A stretch of DNA of 35,991 nt from Oscillatoriales cyanobacterium SM2_1_8 (GCA_012031195.1 JAAUUG010000002.1:1-35991), one strand, 5' to 3'. Positions 1 to 13,474 are shown, counted from the first letter of the stretch. Made by a program: numbers and translations. The notes: generated from the letters alone by a model not told the origin.

Positions 1-76
1 GTAGCCCCACTTGAGGGCTCTGCCCTCAAACTCCCTTCTTACAGCACTTCCCCAATCCAAAATACGTAAAGTCCTG
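1..76 (+). repeat. ~75-bp interspersed repeat C, copy 1 (left window edge)
   Basis: gtagccccacttgagggctctgccctcaaactccc...cagcacttccccaatccaaaatacgtaaagtcctg, nearly identical to 34306-34379. Internal hairpin TTGAGGG-ctctg-CCCTCAA. Confidence 0.8.
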
Positions 77-278
77 ACTCCAATTGGAATGACTATAGAT
101 CGGCCCCCAGCGCCCAAGCCCCGCAAACGCCCCAAAACTCGTCAAAGGGGCCGCTACAGGCCCAGAGCGGCTTTCCAGACTTTTCCACAGGCCGCGACCG
201 GAAATTTTACCAACTTTTTACCTGGGGGCCGCAAACGACCCCTAGACAGCCCGCCCAGTCTGGGTTTAGAATGGGGGG

Positions 279-540
279 ACTCCCCGTCTCGTAGGGGAAC
301 CTAATTGATTGGAAACTCTTTCTCAAAACCTCCTAGACAGGCTTCTTGGATACTCCCCTCTCGTAGGGGAACCTAATTGATTGGAAACAGTCCTTCTGCA
401 GCTGCCAGCCAGTTCCTACAATCGTAAACTCCCCTCTCGTAGGGGAACCTAATTGATTGGAAACTGGGCAACTTTTCAAGTACCCTGTTCAGATCCAAAA
501 ATGCCTCCCCTCTCGTAGGGAAACCTAATTGATTGGAAAC
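279..540 (+). CRISPR. Short CRISPR array: 4 repeats, 3 spacers (35, 39, 39 bp)
   Basis: Repeat ACTCCCCTCTCGTAGGGGAACCTAATTGATTGGAAAC (37 bp) at 279-316 (one extra G), 352-388, 428-464 and 504-540 (variant). Spacers 317-351, 389-427 and 465-503 are unrelated to each other. Internal dyad TCCCCT-ctcgt-AGGGGA and GGAAAC 3' end. Orientation inferred from the GAAAC end. Confidence 0.93.
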
Positions 541-545
541 CCAAA

Positions 546-573
546 AGAGTCGTTCACGTTATTGGACGACTCT
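546..573. promoter_or_regulatory. 8-bp perfect inverted repeat (AGAGTCGT-12 nt-ACGACTCT) between array and PLD gene
   Basis: Seen directly at 546-553 / 566-573, 30 bp upstream of the ATG. Could be an operator or a transcript-end hairpin. Confidence 0.5.
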
Positions 574-604
574 CTTCCTAAGAAATAGTTAATAAGCGTG
601 ATTC

Positions 605-2057
605 ATGGAAAAAATCAAAGCAATATCAAGCCTTTTAGAGCCATTTATTTTAGCGACCACGTTCATTGGATTTGGGGCAACCGTCGCAACTAAGAACTAT
701 AACTATCTAGCGATTCCCAGTGTTTCAAGCATCCCAATTGTTGCTCTGTCGAGGCTGAAAAGCAAAGATGACATAAAAAAAGCTACGGATTCCCGTGAAA
801 GAAAGATTGAGAAACTCCGTTTTGAGAGAGACATCAACAAACAAAACAAAACGATTGAAAAACTCAATCAACAGGTATCTGACTATCAAAAACAGCTAAG
901 CCAAGCCGAGACTCTATTGGATTCCAAGGTTAAGGAGTTTGATCGTCTTTATACTGATAGAGAGCAAACGCTGCAAGAGTATCAGGCTAGAATCAGTGAG
1001 TTAGAGCAAAAATTTGATATTGAGACACTATGTCTTGAGGCAGAAATTAGCCAGCAGAATGAAACCATCGAAAAACTCGGCCAACAACTATCTGACTACC
1101 AGAAACAGCTAGGACAAACCGAGGTTGTATTAGATTCTAAAGTCAGAGACTTGGAAAAACAAGCCTCTGCTTATCAAGGTCTTGAACATCTTTATACTGA
1201 CAGAGAGAAAGAACTGAAAGAATACCAAGCCAGAATTAAAAAGTTAGAGCAAACATTTGAGTTTGAGAAACTGCGTCTCAAAGGGGAAATCAGCAAGCAG
1301 AATGAAATCATCGAAAAACTCAATAAACAAATAGCTGATTACCAAAAACAACTAAGCGAAACAAAGGATGTATCAGATCCTAAAATCAACAAGGAGAAGA
1401 CTCTAAAAGAGTATCAAGCCAAAATCGGTGAATTAGAGAAAACATTTGATCTTGAGAAACTACGCCTCAAACGGGAAATCAGCAAGCAGAATGAAGTTAT
1501 TGAAAGACTCAATCAGCAAGTATCTCGTTATCAAAAACAACTCGACGAGGCAAAGATTCTATCAAATTACACGTATGATCTTATTTTCGACAGGTTTAAT
1601 AGTCGTGAAGTCTTAATAGAAGCTTTAACTAAGTCACAAGAACAGCTAATTTTGGTCTGCCCTTGGTTAACTGAGCATGGACTTGACGATCAGATCCAGA
1701 TTCTTTTAATTAACTTGTTGAAAAAAGGTGTAAAGGTTTATATTGGATGGGGGTATTCACATGATTTGTATCAAGTCTTTTCTAATGAAGCGGACTTACT
1801 GAATCCCAAAAGGGTTGACTTTTGGAAATACAAAAAGGTACCAGAATTGAAACGCCTTCAAAAGCAGTATCATAACTTGAATCTTAGATTATTGGGAACA
1901 CATGAAAAATACTTAGTCTGTGATCGTAAATTTGCGATGATCAGTAGTCACAATTTTCTAACATCTGGTGACAGTCAGAAGGAAAGAGAAGTTTCGTTAA
2001 AAAACAAATGATCAGAACATTATAGAAAAACTGATCGTTCGTTATCATAAAATGTAA
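605..2057 (+). CDS. Membrane-anchored coiled-coil protein with C-terminal PLD-like (HKD) nuclease domain
   Basis: ORF 605-2011: hydrophobic N-terminus, four tandem units of the form (E)YQARI.ELEQ.F..EKLRL..EISKQNE.IEKLNQQ..DYQKQL, then LILVCPWLTEHGLDDQ...HEKYLVCD...SSHNFLTSGD...REV (HxKx4D). Removing one A from the A6 run at 1999-2004 extends the frame as REVSLKTNDQNIIEKLIVRYHKM* to 2057, the expected PLD C-terminus. Confidence 0.8.
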
Positions 2058-2080
2058 ATATATTAAACAACATTGCTGTT

Positions 2081-2117
2081 TTTTCCCTCTCGTAGGGGAA
2101 ACTAATTGATTGGAAAC
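2081..2117 (+). CRISPR. Solitary/degenerate fifth CRISPR repeat beyond the PLD gene
   Basis: ttttCCCTCTCGTAGGGGAAaCTAATTGATTGGAAAC matches the array repeat across about 33 nt, 1.5 kb from the main array. Confidence 0.85.
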
Positions 2118-2171
2118 ACTTGGAAACGTTACAGCCTTGACGTTGGAACCCATATCGGCCGCCTTGCTCCC

Positions 2172-3532
2172 CTACAAACCGATCGCCTGACAGAGGGCCG
2201 CGGCTTTGTGTAGGCATTCTTCCCACTCCCGTTCGGGGTCGCTGTCGGCGACGATGCCGGCCCCCACCTGACCGTAGAGGGTATCCCCCGTCCGCAGCAA
2301 AGTCCGAATCAAAATGTTCAAATCGCTGTGCCCCCGGTAGTCGATGTACCCCAAAGAGCCGTAAAACAAACTGCGACGCACCGGCTCCACTTCTTCCAAA
2401 ATCTCCATGCACCGCACCTTGGGACACCCCGTAATCGTCCCCCCCGGAAACAACGCCGCCACCGCTTCCCCCCACGGGCGATCGCTCTCCCCTTGCACAT
2501 TGCTCACCAGGTGCATGACCCGGGCATAACGTTCGATCGTGTACAGCTCGTCTACCTGCACCGTTCCCCACCGGCACACCCGCCCCAAATCGTTGCGGGC
2601 CAAATCCACCAACATCAAATGTTCGGTCCGCTCCTTGACGGTGGCCAACAACTCCGCCGCCAAATCGGCATCGCCTTGAAGGGTGTCCCCCCGCCGTCGT
2701 GTCCCGGCGATCGGTCGGGTGGCCAGACGTTGGGTACCGCCGGTGGGCTGCACCTGCAACAGTCGTTCCGGCGAAGCACTGAGGATTTCCCCCCAAGGGG
2801 TGCGCCAGTAGGAGGCAAAGGGAGCCGGATCGATCGCCCGCAATTGTCGATAGGTGGCCCAACCATCCCCGCCAAAAGCCACCTGGAACCGCAGCGATAA
2901 ATTGGCCTGAAAAATGTCGCCGACTTCAATGCAAGCCTTCACCCGCTGCACCGCCTCCCGGTAGGCCCGCGCCTCCGTCAGCCAAGACAGACCCCCCGCC
3001 CGCCACGGTGGCTTGCTCTCCGGAGCCGATCCCGTCTGCCACCGCTGCTGCAAATCCCTCAAGCCGGCCGCCGAAAGGGCCCCCAACCACAGGGTGCGCC
3101 GCTGGCTATCCCAAACCGCAAATTGCGACGGCTCAAACCAAAAAGCTACGGGCCAAGGCAAGGGGTCGGCCAACCGCTGCGGCAACTTTTCCAATTCCCA
3201 CGCCCAGTCGTACCCCAACCACCCCAGATGCCCCCCCGCAAAGGGAATGCCTGCCGGAGCCGCCACCGCCTGGGGAACCTCCAACCGCGTCAACAGGGGC
3301 CCCACTTCCCCCACCCCCGCCGTATAGGTTTGGGCCGGAAAACCCGCGGCGATCGCATACCGGGCCAACGGCCCCGGCAACGGACAATCCAACAACACCC
3401 CGACAGGACTATCGGCAAACAATCGCTCCCAGAGCCATGCCCCGTCCACATCGCGCCCTCGGAGCCCTTGCCCGGAAATCTCTTGCCAAAAAATGTCTTT
3501 GCTGGAACCCCTGCCGATCAATCGTTCCATTC
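2172..3532 (-). CDS. pabB: Aminodeoxychorismate/anthranilate synthase component I (PabB-like)
   Basis: Chorismate-binding motifs: FQANLSLRF, SPERLL, RPIAGTRRRG, LMLVDLARNDLGRVC, GGTITGCPKVRCMEILEE, LFYGSLGYIDYRG. The 5' end is uncertain because of an indel (see RHH gene). Confidence 0.85.
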
Positions 3533-3827
3533 CCCACGGGGCGGCACAAAGGGGTTCACGGGCAAACGGCCGCGAAGTATCGCTTTCCTTGATCGCCCGC
3601 CGCTGCAACCACTGGCGCACCGCAGTATCAATTGCCCGCGCCGGCTCGTCCGTGACCTCCCGCAGCTCCGCCAACAACGCCGGGTCCAGGGACACCCGCT
3701 GGCCGGCGGCACCCTCCCGATCTGGAGCCTCAACGGCAGCTTGATTTGGGTTCTCTTCCCCCGCACCCTGGTTTCCCTCTAGGGCTGGATTCTCGGCGGG
3801 CAAATCCGGGCGATCGCAATTGGTCAC
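3518..3827 (-). CDS. Small ribbon-helix-helix (CopG-like) protein, artificially fused to pabB in the ORF track
   Basis: N-terminal part of the 551-aa ORF: RVSLDPALLAELREVTDEPARAIDTAVRQWLQRRAIKESDTSRP. Deleting one T in ccgTTTgccc gives ...RPLPVNPFVPPRGEWND* ending at 3518, matching the tail of the 82-aa overlapping ORF. Confidence 0.65.
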
Positions 3828-3904
3828 GGCTGATTACTAAGCTCTGGTGGCTAGAGTGGGCAAAGGCTCCAGGGTCAACCGGTCAAACAGGGGTGCGGCA
3901 GACC

Positions 3905-4447
3905 TCACCGCGTGGGCACCGGTTTGAGCAATTCTACCCCATCCCGACCATCCACGTCCCGCAACAAGACCTGCACCTGCTCCCCCTTGGCCGTAGGCAA
4001 AGCCTTCCCCACAAAATCTGGATGGATGGGCAACTCCCGATGCCCCCGATCCACCAACGTCACCAACACCACCGATTGCGGTCGCCCGTAGTTGTCGATG
4101 GCATTCAGGGCCGCCTTCACCGTCCGGCCGCTGTAAATGACATCGTCCACCAGCGCCACCTGTCGCCCCGTCAAATCAAACGAAATCTCGCTGCGATCGG
4201 GCACCCGCGGCCCAATCCGATCCAAGTCATCCCGGTACAGGGTGATGTCCAGGGCCCCCACCGGCACCGTGCAGCCCTCCAGGGCCTCAATCTGGCGCTG
4301 CAACAGGAAGGCCAGCGGCACCCCCCGCGTCCGAATCCCCAACAGCACCAGGTTTTCCAAAGCGGCACAGCCCTCAACCACCTGCGACGCCAAACGGTTC
4401 ACCGTTCGCCGCAGCTCTTCGGCCGTCAGAATTTCAACGGTCAGCAT
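3905..4447 (-). CDS. pyrR: Bifunctional pyr operon regulator / uracil phosphoribosyltransferase
   Basis: PRTase motif [42 protein letters not shown]. Confidence 0.93.
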   Translation of the reverse strand: MLTVEILTAEELRRTVNRLASQVVEGCAALENLVLLGIRTRGVPLAFLLQRQIEALEGCTVPVGALDITLYRDDLDRIGPRVPDRSEISFDLTGRQVALVDDVIYSGRTVKAALNAIDNYGRPQSVVLVTLVDRGHRELPIHPDFVGKALPTAKGEQVQVLLRDVDGRDGVELLKPVPTR

Positions 4448-4494
4448 AAACGTAATCGCCGTGACTCAGGCGCCAAGGGCTTCGCGACCCAAAA

Positions 4495-4818
4495 CTACAG
4501 GTACTTTTCGATGGTGTTGGCCAACGTAGCCTTGGGCACCGCCCCCACCACCACATCCACCTTGTTGCCGCCCTTGAAAATCATCAAGGTGGGGATGCTG
4601 CGAATCCCGAACTGGCTGGCGACGTTTGGGTTGTCGTCGGTGTTGAGCTTCACGACTTTCAGCTTCCCGGCATACTGTTCGGCGATTTCGTCCACAACGG
4701 GGGCCACCATCCGGCACGGGCCGCACCACGGGGCCCAGAAGTCCACCAGTACCGGAACCTCGCTCTGGAGAACGTCGGTTTCAAAGCTCGCGTCCGTTAC
4801 CGCAACCGCTGATGCCAT
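4495..4818 (-). CDS. trxA: Thioredoxin
   Basis: [24 protein letters not shown] ... [15 protein letters not shown] (WCGPC active site). Confidence 0.97.
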   Translation of the reverse strand: MASAVAVTDASFETDVLQSEVPVLVDFWAPWCGPCRMVAPVVDEIAEQYAGKLKVVKLNTDDNPNVASQFGIRSIPTLMIFKGGNKVDVVVGAVPKATLANTIEKYL

Positions 4819-4893
4819 CTATCGTTCCTCTCCCTTGAATTTGCGTACATCTCTGCGCAATGTCCAGTATATCAGGGATGCCCGCCCTGCGCC

Positions 4894-7448
<2,555 letters not shown>

Positions 7449-7470
7449 CGCGCCATTTTTGGTGATTTTG

Positions 7471-8058
7471 TTAAGGTTCTACCCAAGTGGCTCGCCAAGC
7501 CAGTTCGGCTTCGGCCACCAATTTTTGACGGTGCTTTTTGACCAATTCATCCCCCAGGTGGTGACGCCGGGCCCGCACCACCCGCATTTCGCTGCGGTAG
7601 GCCATGGCGACGCGATCGCCAAATTCTACGTCGGCTACCCGCAAATGCAAAGGATGGGCGCCCTTGTCGTCAGGCAAAACTCCCGCTGCCCGCAAATCCT
7701 GGGCGATCGCCGTGGTGGCTTCGGTCAAAACCTGACCCAGTTTCTCCTCCAGGGCATCCCCCAGCCCTCCCTGGCCCCCGGTTTCGGAATCCACCATCAA
7801 CCCTTGGCACCGAACCACCGCTCCTTCGGCGATCGCCCGCAATTGATTTTGAACCTGCTCGCGATCACGTACCGATAGCCCTAAAAATTCTTGGGGATGG
7901 ACTTGGGTGCACAGCCGGTACGCCGCCACCCACAACTGCTGCCGGGCAGACTGGCAAATGGACTGGAGATAGGCTTTTTCAAGAACCTGCAGGCGATCGT
8001 CCACTGCGGCGATCGCCCCTTCCAATTCGGCAATGTCGGCGGTGATTTGCTTCAACAT
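7471..8058 (-). CDS. Conserved hypothetical protein
   Basis: 195-aa intact ORF between leuS and tsf, co-directional; N-terminal part likely helical. Confidence 0.7.
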   Translation of the reverse strand: MLKQITADIAELEGAIAAVDDRLQVLEKAYLQSICQSARQQLWVAAYRLCTQVHPQEFLGLSVRDREQVQNQLRAIAEGAVVRCQGLMVDSETGGQGGLGDALEEKLGQVLTEATTAIAQDLRAAGVLPDDKGAHPLHLRVADVEFGDRVAMAYRSEMRVVRARRHHLGDELVKKHRQKLVAEAELAWRATWVEP

Positions 8059-8072
8059 GCCGGTTTTTTTCC

Positions 8073-8887
8073 CTACTTTTTCTTCTTTTTGCCCTTGGGC
8101 GAAGCTTCGGGTGCGGCTTCGGTTGCAGGCTCGGCCACAGCTTCGGACACAACCTCGGCTACGGACTCGGCGATCGGCGCGGCCGGCTCCACTTCCGGGG
8201 TTGTCTCTGGAGTGGTCTCCGGGGTTGCCGCTTCCACTGTCGGGGCCTCGGCCACCGGAGCGACCTCTGGGGTGGCGGCGATTTTCTCTTGGGTCTCCCC
8301 CACAATGAACCGCACAAACCGACCCACTTTAATGTTTTCGCTCAGCCGGGCGGCAGTTTCTTTGACCAACTCGTCCACCGTCTTGCTGTCGTCTTTGATG
8401 TAGGGCTGATCCAACAAGCACATTTCTTTGAGGCGCTTCTCGATCCGACCTTCGACAATTTTTTCCCGGATTTGGGGCGGTTTGTTGGCCAAGTCGTCCT
8501 TACCGGCTTCGATTTCGCGCTCTTTGGCGACCACTGCAGCCGGGATGTCGGCCACGCTCACATATTCCACCTGCTGATAAGCTGCCACTTGCCGAGCCAC
8601 GTTGTCCGCCAGATCGATCAATTCTTCCCGGCGCGCCACAAAATCGGTTTCGCAATTCACTTCCACCAGCACCCCCACGCGGTTGCCAAAGTGAATGTAG
8701 CTCCGCACAACGCCTTCGGCGGCCGTCCGTCCGGCCTTTTTGACGGCGCTGGCCAACCCTTTCTGCCGCAACCACTCGATGGCTTTCGGCTCGTCGCCGT
8801 TGGTTTCCACCAAGGCTTTTTGCAATCTTTGATGCCAGCTCCGGTTTTGGCCCGGAGGTCTTGGACTTGGGCAGCGGTGATTTCCAT
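8073..8887 (-). CDS. tsf: Elongation factor Ts, one frameshift
   Basis: [59 protein letters not shown]...NCETDFVAR. Frame breaks at an A5 run near 8820. Confidence 0.94.
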
Positions 8888-9024
8888 AGGATGTTCGGAT
8901 GGATGCGTTTCTGAGTTTGCGCCAAGGCCGGGGGGCTCCCCACGGCTGTTCAATCAACCATACCGTTCCCCCGTCGCTTTTGGGTCATTTCCATGACACT
9001 CGGCGACGGGCTAGGTTGAACCCG

Positions 9025-9821
9025 CTAGGCCGGGTCGCCTTCAAAACCGGCTTCGGCGTCGAGGTCGTCGCTGAACCCTTCGTCCAGGCCGCTGTCGTAC
9101 ACCGAATAGGACGGTTCGTTGTAGTCTACGCCTTCGCCGCGGCCGTGACGACCTTCATAAATGGCATCGGCCAGTTTGCCAACCACCAATTTGATCGAGC
9201 GAATGGCATCGTCGTTGGCGGGAATCCCCAGATCGACGGCATCGGGATCGCAGTTGGTGTCCAGCATGGCCACAATTGGAATCCCCAACTTCCGGCATTC
9301 TTCGACGGCGTTGTATTCCCGCTTTTGGTCAATCAATACGGCAATGTCGGGGGGCTTGCGCATGCTTTTCAAGCCGCCCAAATACTTCTGCAGCTTGACC
9401 AATTCCCGCCGCAGGGTGGCCGCTTCCTTCTTCGGCAGCCGATCCAGCGCCCCGCTCTCGTTCCGTCGCTCCAAGTCCTTGAGGCGATCGATCCGGGTTT
9501 TGATGGTGGCCCAGTTGGTGAGCATCCCCCCCAACCACCGCTGGTTCACGTAGTAGCTGCCGCAGCGCATCGATTCTTGGGCAATGATGCCCGCTGCCTG
9601 CCGCTTGGTGCCGATGAACAAGACCTTTTTCCCCTGCTCGGCGGCCTGCCGGAGGTAATGGTAGGCTTCGTCCAGCAGTTGGGCGGTTTGCACCAGGTCA
9701 ATGATGTGCACGCCGTTGCGTTCGGCAAAATGTAGGGCTCCATTTTGGGGTTCCAGCGCCGGGTCTGGTGCCCAAAGTGAACCCCCGCAATCAACAATTG
9801 ATCGAGGGAAACGACTGGCAT
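9025..9821 (-). CDS. rpsB: Ribosomal protein S2, one frameshift
   Basis: [46 protein letters not shown]...[12 protein letters not shown]...[12 protein letters not shown]. Break at a T4 run near 9733. Confidence 0.95.
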
Positions 9822-9844
9822 GATGTTTTTGGGTTCGGGTTAGC

Positions 9845-10641
9845 CTAACGCTCGCCGGTGCTGGAAAATTCCAGACCCGAAGGGCGAACGGGTGATGTAA
9901 ATTCAGGTTTACCATTGTACCCCATGTTGGCCGTCGGCACCACTGGAATTTTGCCCTCCTGCCGCAATGCCTGCAGGGTTTGCCGCACCTGCGATCGCCA
10001 CGCGCTGTGTTGCAATCCCTTGGGCAGGGCGATCGCCAGGGGCACGTGGCCAGCGGGGCCCCAAAACCTCCCCACTCGGGATGGGCCCTCAACCAAGCCC
10101 CCCAAGCCTGGCGATCGCCCGCCGCCCCATCCACCTGTCCCTGGCGCAAAGCCTGTTGGGCCGCGGCGTAGGAAGCAACCCCAATCCGCTCGACCTGGGG
10201 CAAAAACTGTTGCAGGGCCACAATGGCGCTGGAACCTTTTAAGACCGCCACCCGCCGCAGTTGCGATCGCCCGGTGCCTTGGCGACCAATCACCACCGTT
10301 TCTTCGGTGAAGTAGGGCTCGGAAAAATCCACCAGCCGGGCCCGGCTCCCCGTCACCGAAAGTTGGGCGATCGCCATATCAACTTGCCCGGAGGTGACGG
10401 CTGTCAGGCGATCGGCGTTGGCCACCGGCACCCACTCCACGGCTTCGGCCCGCCCCATCAAAATTTGGGCCAAGCGCTGGGCCAATTCCTTTTCGGCCAG
10501 GGTGAGGGGACTGGCATCGCCCCGAACGGCTACCCGAAGGTATCCCCGGGCCTGAATTTGGGGCCAACTGGGGGCCACGGGGAGGTCTGCCCCCACCGGC
10601 AACGCCAGACCCGCCATCATGGTGATCGCCAGCCCGTGCAC
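9845..10641 (-). CDS. Periplasmic amino-acid-type solute-binding protein (SBP_bac_3-like), one frameshift
   Basis: [14 protein letters not shown]...[34 protein letters not shown]...; C-terminus in another frame ([35 protein letters not shown]). Shift near 10049. Confidence 0.82.
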
Positions 10642-10644
10642 AAC

Positions 10645-11661
10645 CTATCCCTCCGTCAACGACAGGCCCAAGGCTTGCAAATCGGCGGCCACCATCAACT
10701 TCACCAAACCGGTAAAGGTGACGGCCGGCTCCCAACCCAGCTTTTGCCGAGCTTTGCCGGCGTCGCCAATCAGCAATTCCACCTCCGCCGGCCGGAAATA
10801 CCGGGGGTCAATTTCCACATAATTTTCCCAGTTCAAGTTGACGCAGCGAAAAGCCTCCGTCAAAAACTCCCGCACCGAGTGGGTCTCGCCGGTGGCAATC
10901 ACGTAATCGTCCGGTTCCGGCTGTTGCAACATCCGCCACATGGCCTCGACGTAATCTTTGGCGTAGCCCCAATCCCGTTTCGCGTCGAGGTTCCCCAAAT
11001 ACAGCTTTTTTTGCTGACCGGCCACAATGCGGGCGATCGCCCGGGTAATTTTGCGGGTGACAAAGGTTTCCCCCCGCCGCGGCGATTCGTGGTTGAACAA
11101 AATGCCGTTGCAGGCAAACAAGCCGTAGGATTCCCGGTGGTTCACGGTTTGCCAGTGGGCATACACTTTGGCGCAGGCATAGGGGCTACGGGGATAAAAC
11201 GGCGTTTTCTCGGTTTGGGGCACCTCTTGCACCAGCCCGTACATCTCCGAAGAGCCGGCCTGATAGAACCGAATCCCTTCCCCGGTGAGTTGTTGCGCTT
11301 CCCGCAGCGCTTCCAGGAGGCGCAGGGTGCCCATGGCCACCGCATCCACGGTGTATTCCGGCATGTCAAAACTCACCCGCACGTGGGATTGGGCCCCCAG
11401 GTTGTACACCTCGTGGGGCTGCACTTTGTCCAGAATCCGGCGGAGGGTGCCCCCATCGGTGAGATCGCCGTAGTGCAGAAACAGTCGGGTATCGGGCAAA
11501 TGGGGATCCCGGTACAATTCGTCAATCCGCGCTGTGTTCAGGCTCGAAGAACGACGAATTATGCCGTGCACCTCGTAACCCTTGGCCAAGAGCAACTCCG
11601 CCAAATAGGAGCCGTCTTGGCCCGTGATGCCGGTCAACAAGGCTCGCTTGCTTTCGCCCAT
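10645..11661 (-). CDS. gmd: GDP-mannose 4,6-dehydratase
   Basis: [73 protein letters not shown]. Confidence 0.96.
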   Translation of the reverse strand: MGESKRALLTGITGQDGSYLAELLLAKGYEVHGIIRRSSSLNTARIDELYRDPHLPDTRLFLHYGDLTDGGTLRRILDKVQPHEVYNLGAQSHVRVSFDMPEYTVDAVAMGTLRLLEALREAQQLTGEGIRFYQAGSSEMYGLVQEVPQTEKTPFYPRSPYACAKVYAHWQTVNHRESYGLFACNGILFNHESPRRGETFVTRKITRAIARIVAGQQKKLYLGNLDAKRDWGYAKDYVEAMWRMLQQPEPDDYVIATGETHSVREFLTEAFRCVNLNWENYVEIDPRYFRPAEVELLIGDAGKARQKLGWEPAVTFTGLVKLMVAADLQALGLSLTEG

Positions 11662-11667
11662 GGTTCC

Positions 11668-12645
11668 CTAACGCCCCAACAATGTTTTTACGCCTTGCAC
11701 AATCTGTTCCGGTTGCACAATGGTGAGGTTCTCCAGGTTGCTGTTGTAGGGTGTCGGCACGTCCAAAGAGGACAACCGCAACACCGGCGCATCCAATTCA
11801 TCAAACAGGCGATCGTTCACCGAAGCAATGATTTCCGCCCCAATGCCGCCGCAGCGCATGTCCTCTTCCACAATCACCAAGCGGTGGGTTTTGCGCAAAG
11901 ATTGGCCCACGGTTTCCATATCCAACGGCTTCAGGGAAATCAAATCGATCACCTCTGGATCGATGCCCTCTTTGGTCAAGGTTTCCACCGCCTTCAGCAC
12001 GTGGTAGCGCATCCGCGAATAGGTCACGATCGTCACATCCTTGCCCGATCGCACGACCTCGGCTTTGTCCAGCGGCAGCAGGTATTCTTCGTCCGGCAGG
12101 TTTTCCTTGAGGTTGTAGAGCAACACATGCTCAAAAAACAGCACCGGGTTGTCGTTGCGGATGGCCGATTTCAGCAGCCCTTTGGCGTTGTAGGGGGTAG
12201 AACAAGCCACGATCTTGATGCCGGGCACCGCCTGAAAATAGGCCTCCAGGCGCTGGGAGTGTTCCGCCCCCAGGTTGCGACCCACGCCGCCGGGGCCCCG
12301 CACCACCAGCGGAATTTTGAAGTTGCCGCCGGAGGTGTAGCGCAACATGCCGGCGTTGTTGGCAATTTGGTTGAAGGCCAACAACAAAAAGCCCATGTTC
12401 ATGCCTTCAATCACCGGCCGCAAGCCCATCATGGCCGCCCCCACCGCCATGCCGGTAAAACTGTTCTCGCAGATGGGGGTGTCCAGCAACCGCCAGTCGC
12501 CGTACTTTTTGTAAAGGTCTTTGGTTACCTTGTAGGAACCGCCGTAGCGCCCCACATCTTCCCCCAACACCAACACGTTGGGATCGCGCTGCATTTCTTC
12601 GTCGAGGGCGGCTCGCAACGCATTGAAAAAGGTAACTTCTGCCAT
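11668..12645 (-). CDS. pdhB: Pyruvate dehydrogenase E1 component beta subunit
   Basis: [73 protein letters not shown]. Confidence 0.93.
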   Translation of the reverse strand: MAEVTFFNALRAALDEEMQRDPNVLVLGEDVGRYGGSYKVTKDLYKKYGDWRLLDTPICENSFTGMAVGAAMMGLRPVIEGMNMGFLLLAFNQIANNAGMLRYTSGGNFKIPLVVRGPGGVGRNLGAEHSQRLEAYFQAVPGIKIVACSTPYNAKGLLKSAIRNDNPVLFFEHVLLYNLKENLPDEEYLLPLDKAEVVRSGKDVTIVTYSRMRYHVLKAVETLTKEGIDPEVIDLISLKPLDMETVGQSLRKTHRLVIVEEDMRCGGIGAEIIASVNDRLFDELDAPVLRLSSLDVPTPYNSNLENLTIVQPEQIVQGVKTLLGR

Positions 12646-12808
12646 AGGTTCGCGGTAAAGGTAACAGCCGGCGATTTGTGTCCAAGAATGCCTATAATCC
12701 CACACTTTGACCGGGATGGCCGAGACGGTGGCCAAACCGGCACACCCTCGCCCTCAAGCAAAGCCAGGGACTCCAAAATGGGCTTGTTCACACCGTTGGA
12801 GTCAACCC

Positions 12809-13093
12809 ATGAAACCCCTTCCTTTCCAAAAAGATACCGGCGCTTGGATTGCCCAGGTCTGGTGTTCGTTTTTTGCCGCCCTGTCCTTCAGCGCGATCGC
12901 CATTTTGTATTTGCCCACCGAAAACACCACCAAAGGCTTTTTGGCGGTGAGCTACCTGTTTAGCATCAGCAGCAGTTTTACGTTGGCCAAAACCATCCGC
13001 GACAACCAGGAGGCGTTGCGGCTGACTTCCCGCATTGACGAAGCCCGGGTGGAGAAAATTTTGGCCGAACACAACCTGATTGAGCGACCCTGA
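12809..13093 (+). CDS. YiaA/YiaB-like two-helix inner-membrane protein
   Basis: MKPLPFQKDTGAWIAQVWCSFFAALSFSAIAILYLPTENTTKGFLAVSYLFSISSSFTLAKTIRDNQEA. Confidence 0.8.
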   Translation: MKPLPFQKDTGAWIAQVWCSFFAALSFSAIAILYLPTENTTKGFLAVSYLFSISSSFTLAKTIRDNQEALRLTSRIDEARVEKILAEHNLIERP

Positions 13094-13094
13094 T

Positions 13095-13474
13095 TCAACC
13101 GGACGAGGTAAACACCCGAAACATGTAACCAATGAACAGGCCAATGCCCAAGGCGGCGGCCTGTCCGGTTTTAATAAAATTGTTCCAAGCGCGGGACAAA
13201 TCGGCCAAAATGTTTTGATTGAATTGCTGCGATTGGCTTTGTTGGGCAAGGAGGGCCCCCACCCTTGGTGCCCCTGGCCATCAAGGGGGTTCCAGCCGTC
13301 CAGCCAACTAGACAGGTCAAGGGCCGCGACGGCATGGCCCCAAGTTTTCACCAAAGCCGTGGCCCACAGGAGCATGGAGCCGCTGCCGGCGGGGGAGAGA
13401 TGGTGCCATCCCCCCAAATGGGTCAAGCCTGTATAAAGGCTGCCTACATCAAGGTTTATGTGCGGTATGTCCAT
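13095..13474 (-). CDS. Small conserved hypothetical membrane protein, one frameshift
   Basis: N-terminus MDIPHINLDVGSLYTGLTHLGGWHHLSPAGSGS... and C-terminus ...QQFNQNILADLSRAWNNFIKTGQAAALGIGLFIGYMFRVFTSSG* lie in different frames. Shift near the GGGCCCCC tract (~13255). Confidence 0.6.

Noticed and set aside
11-304. 97-aa ORF at the left edge
   Set aside because: Overlaps interspersed repeat C and the first CRISPR repeat. No domain, basic low-complexity composition.
1-2172. Complete CRISPR-Cas locus
   Set aside because: No cas1, cas2 or effector gene recognisable in the window. cas genes could lie to the left, outside the view.
9025-10641. 538-aa solute-binding protein-RpsB fusion
   Set aside because: Caused by frame changes in both genes. 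RpsB has its own start ([27 protein letters not shown]) at 9821, and the SBP C-terminus continues in another frame to 9845.
10261-12963. 900-aa + strand ORF
   Set aside because: Antisense to the SBP gene, gmd and pdhB. His/Gln/Pro/Gly-rich composition typical of the reverse complement of GC-rich genes; no recognisable domain.
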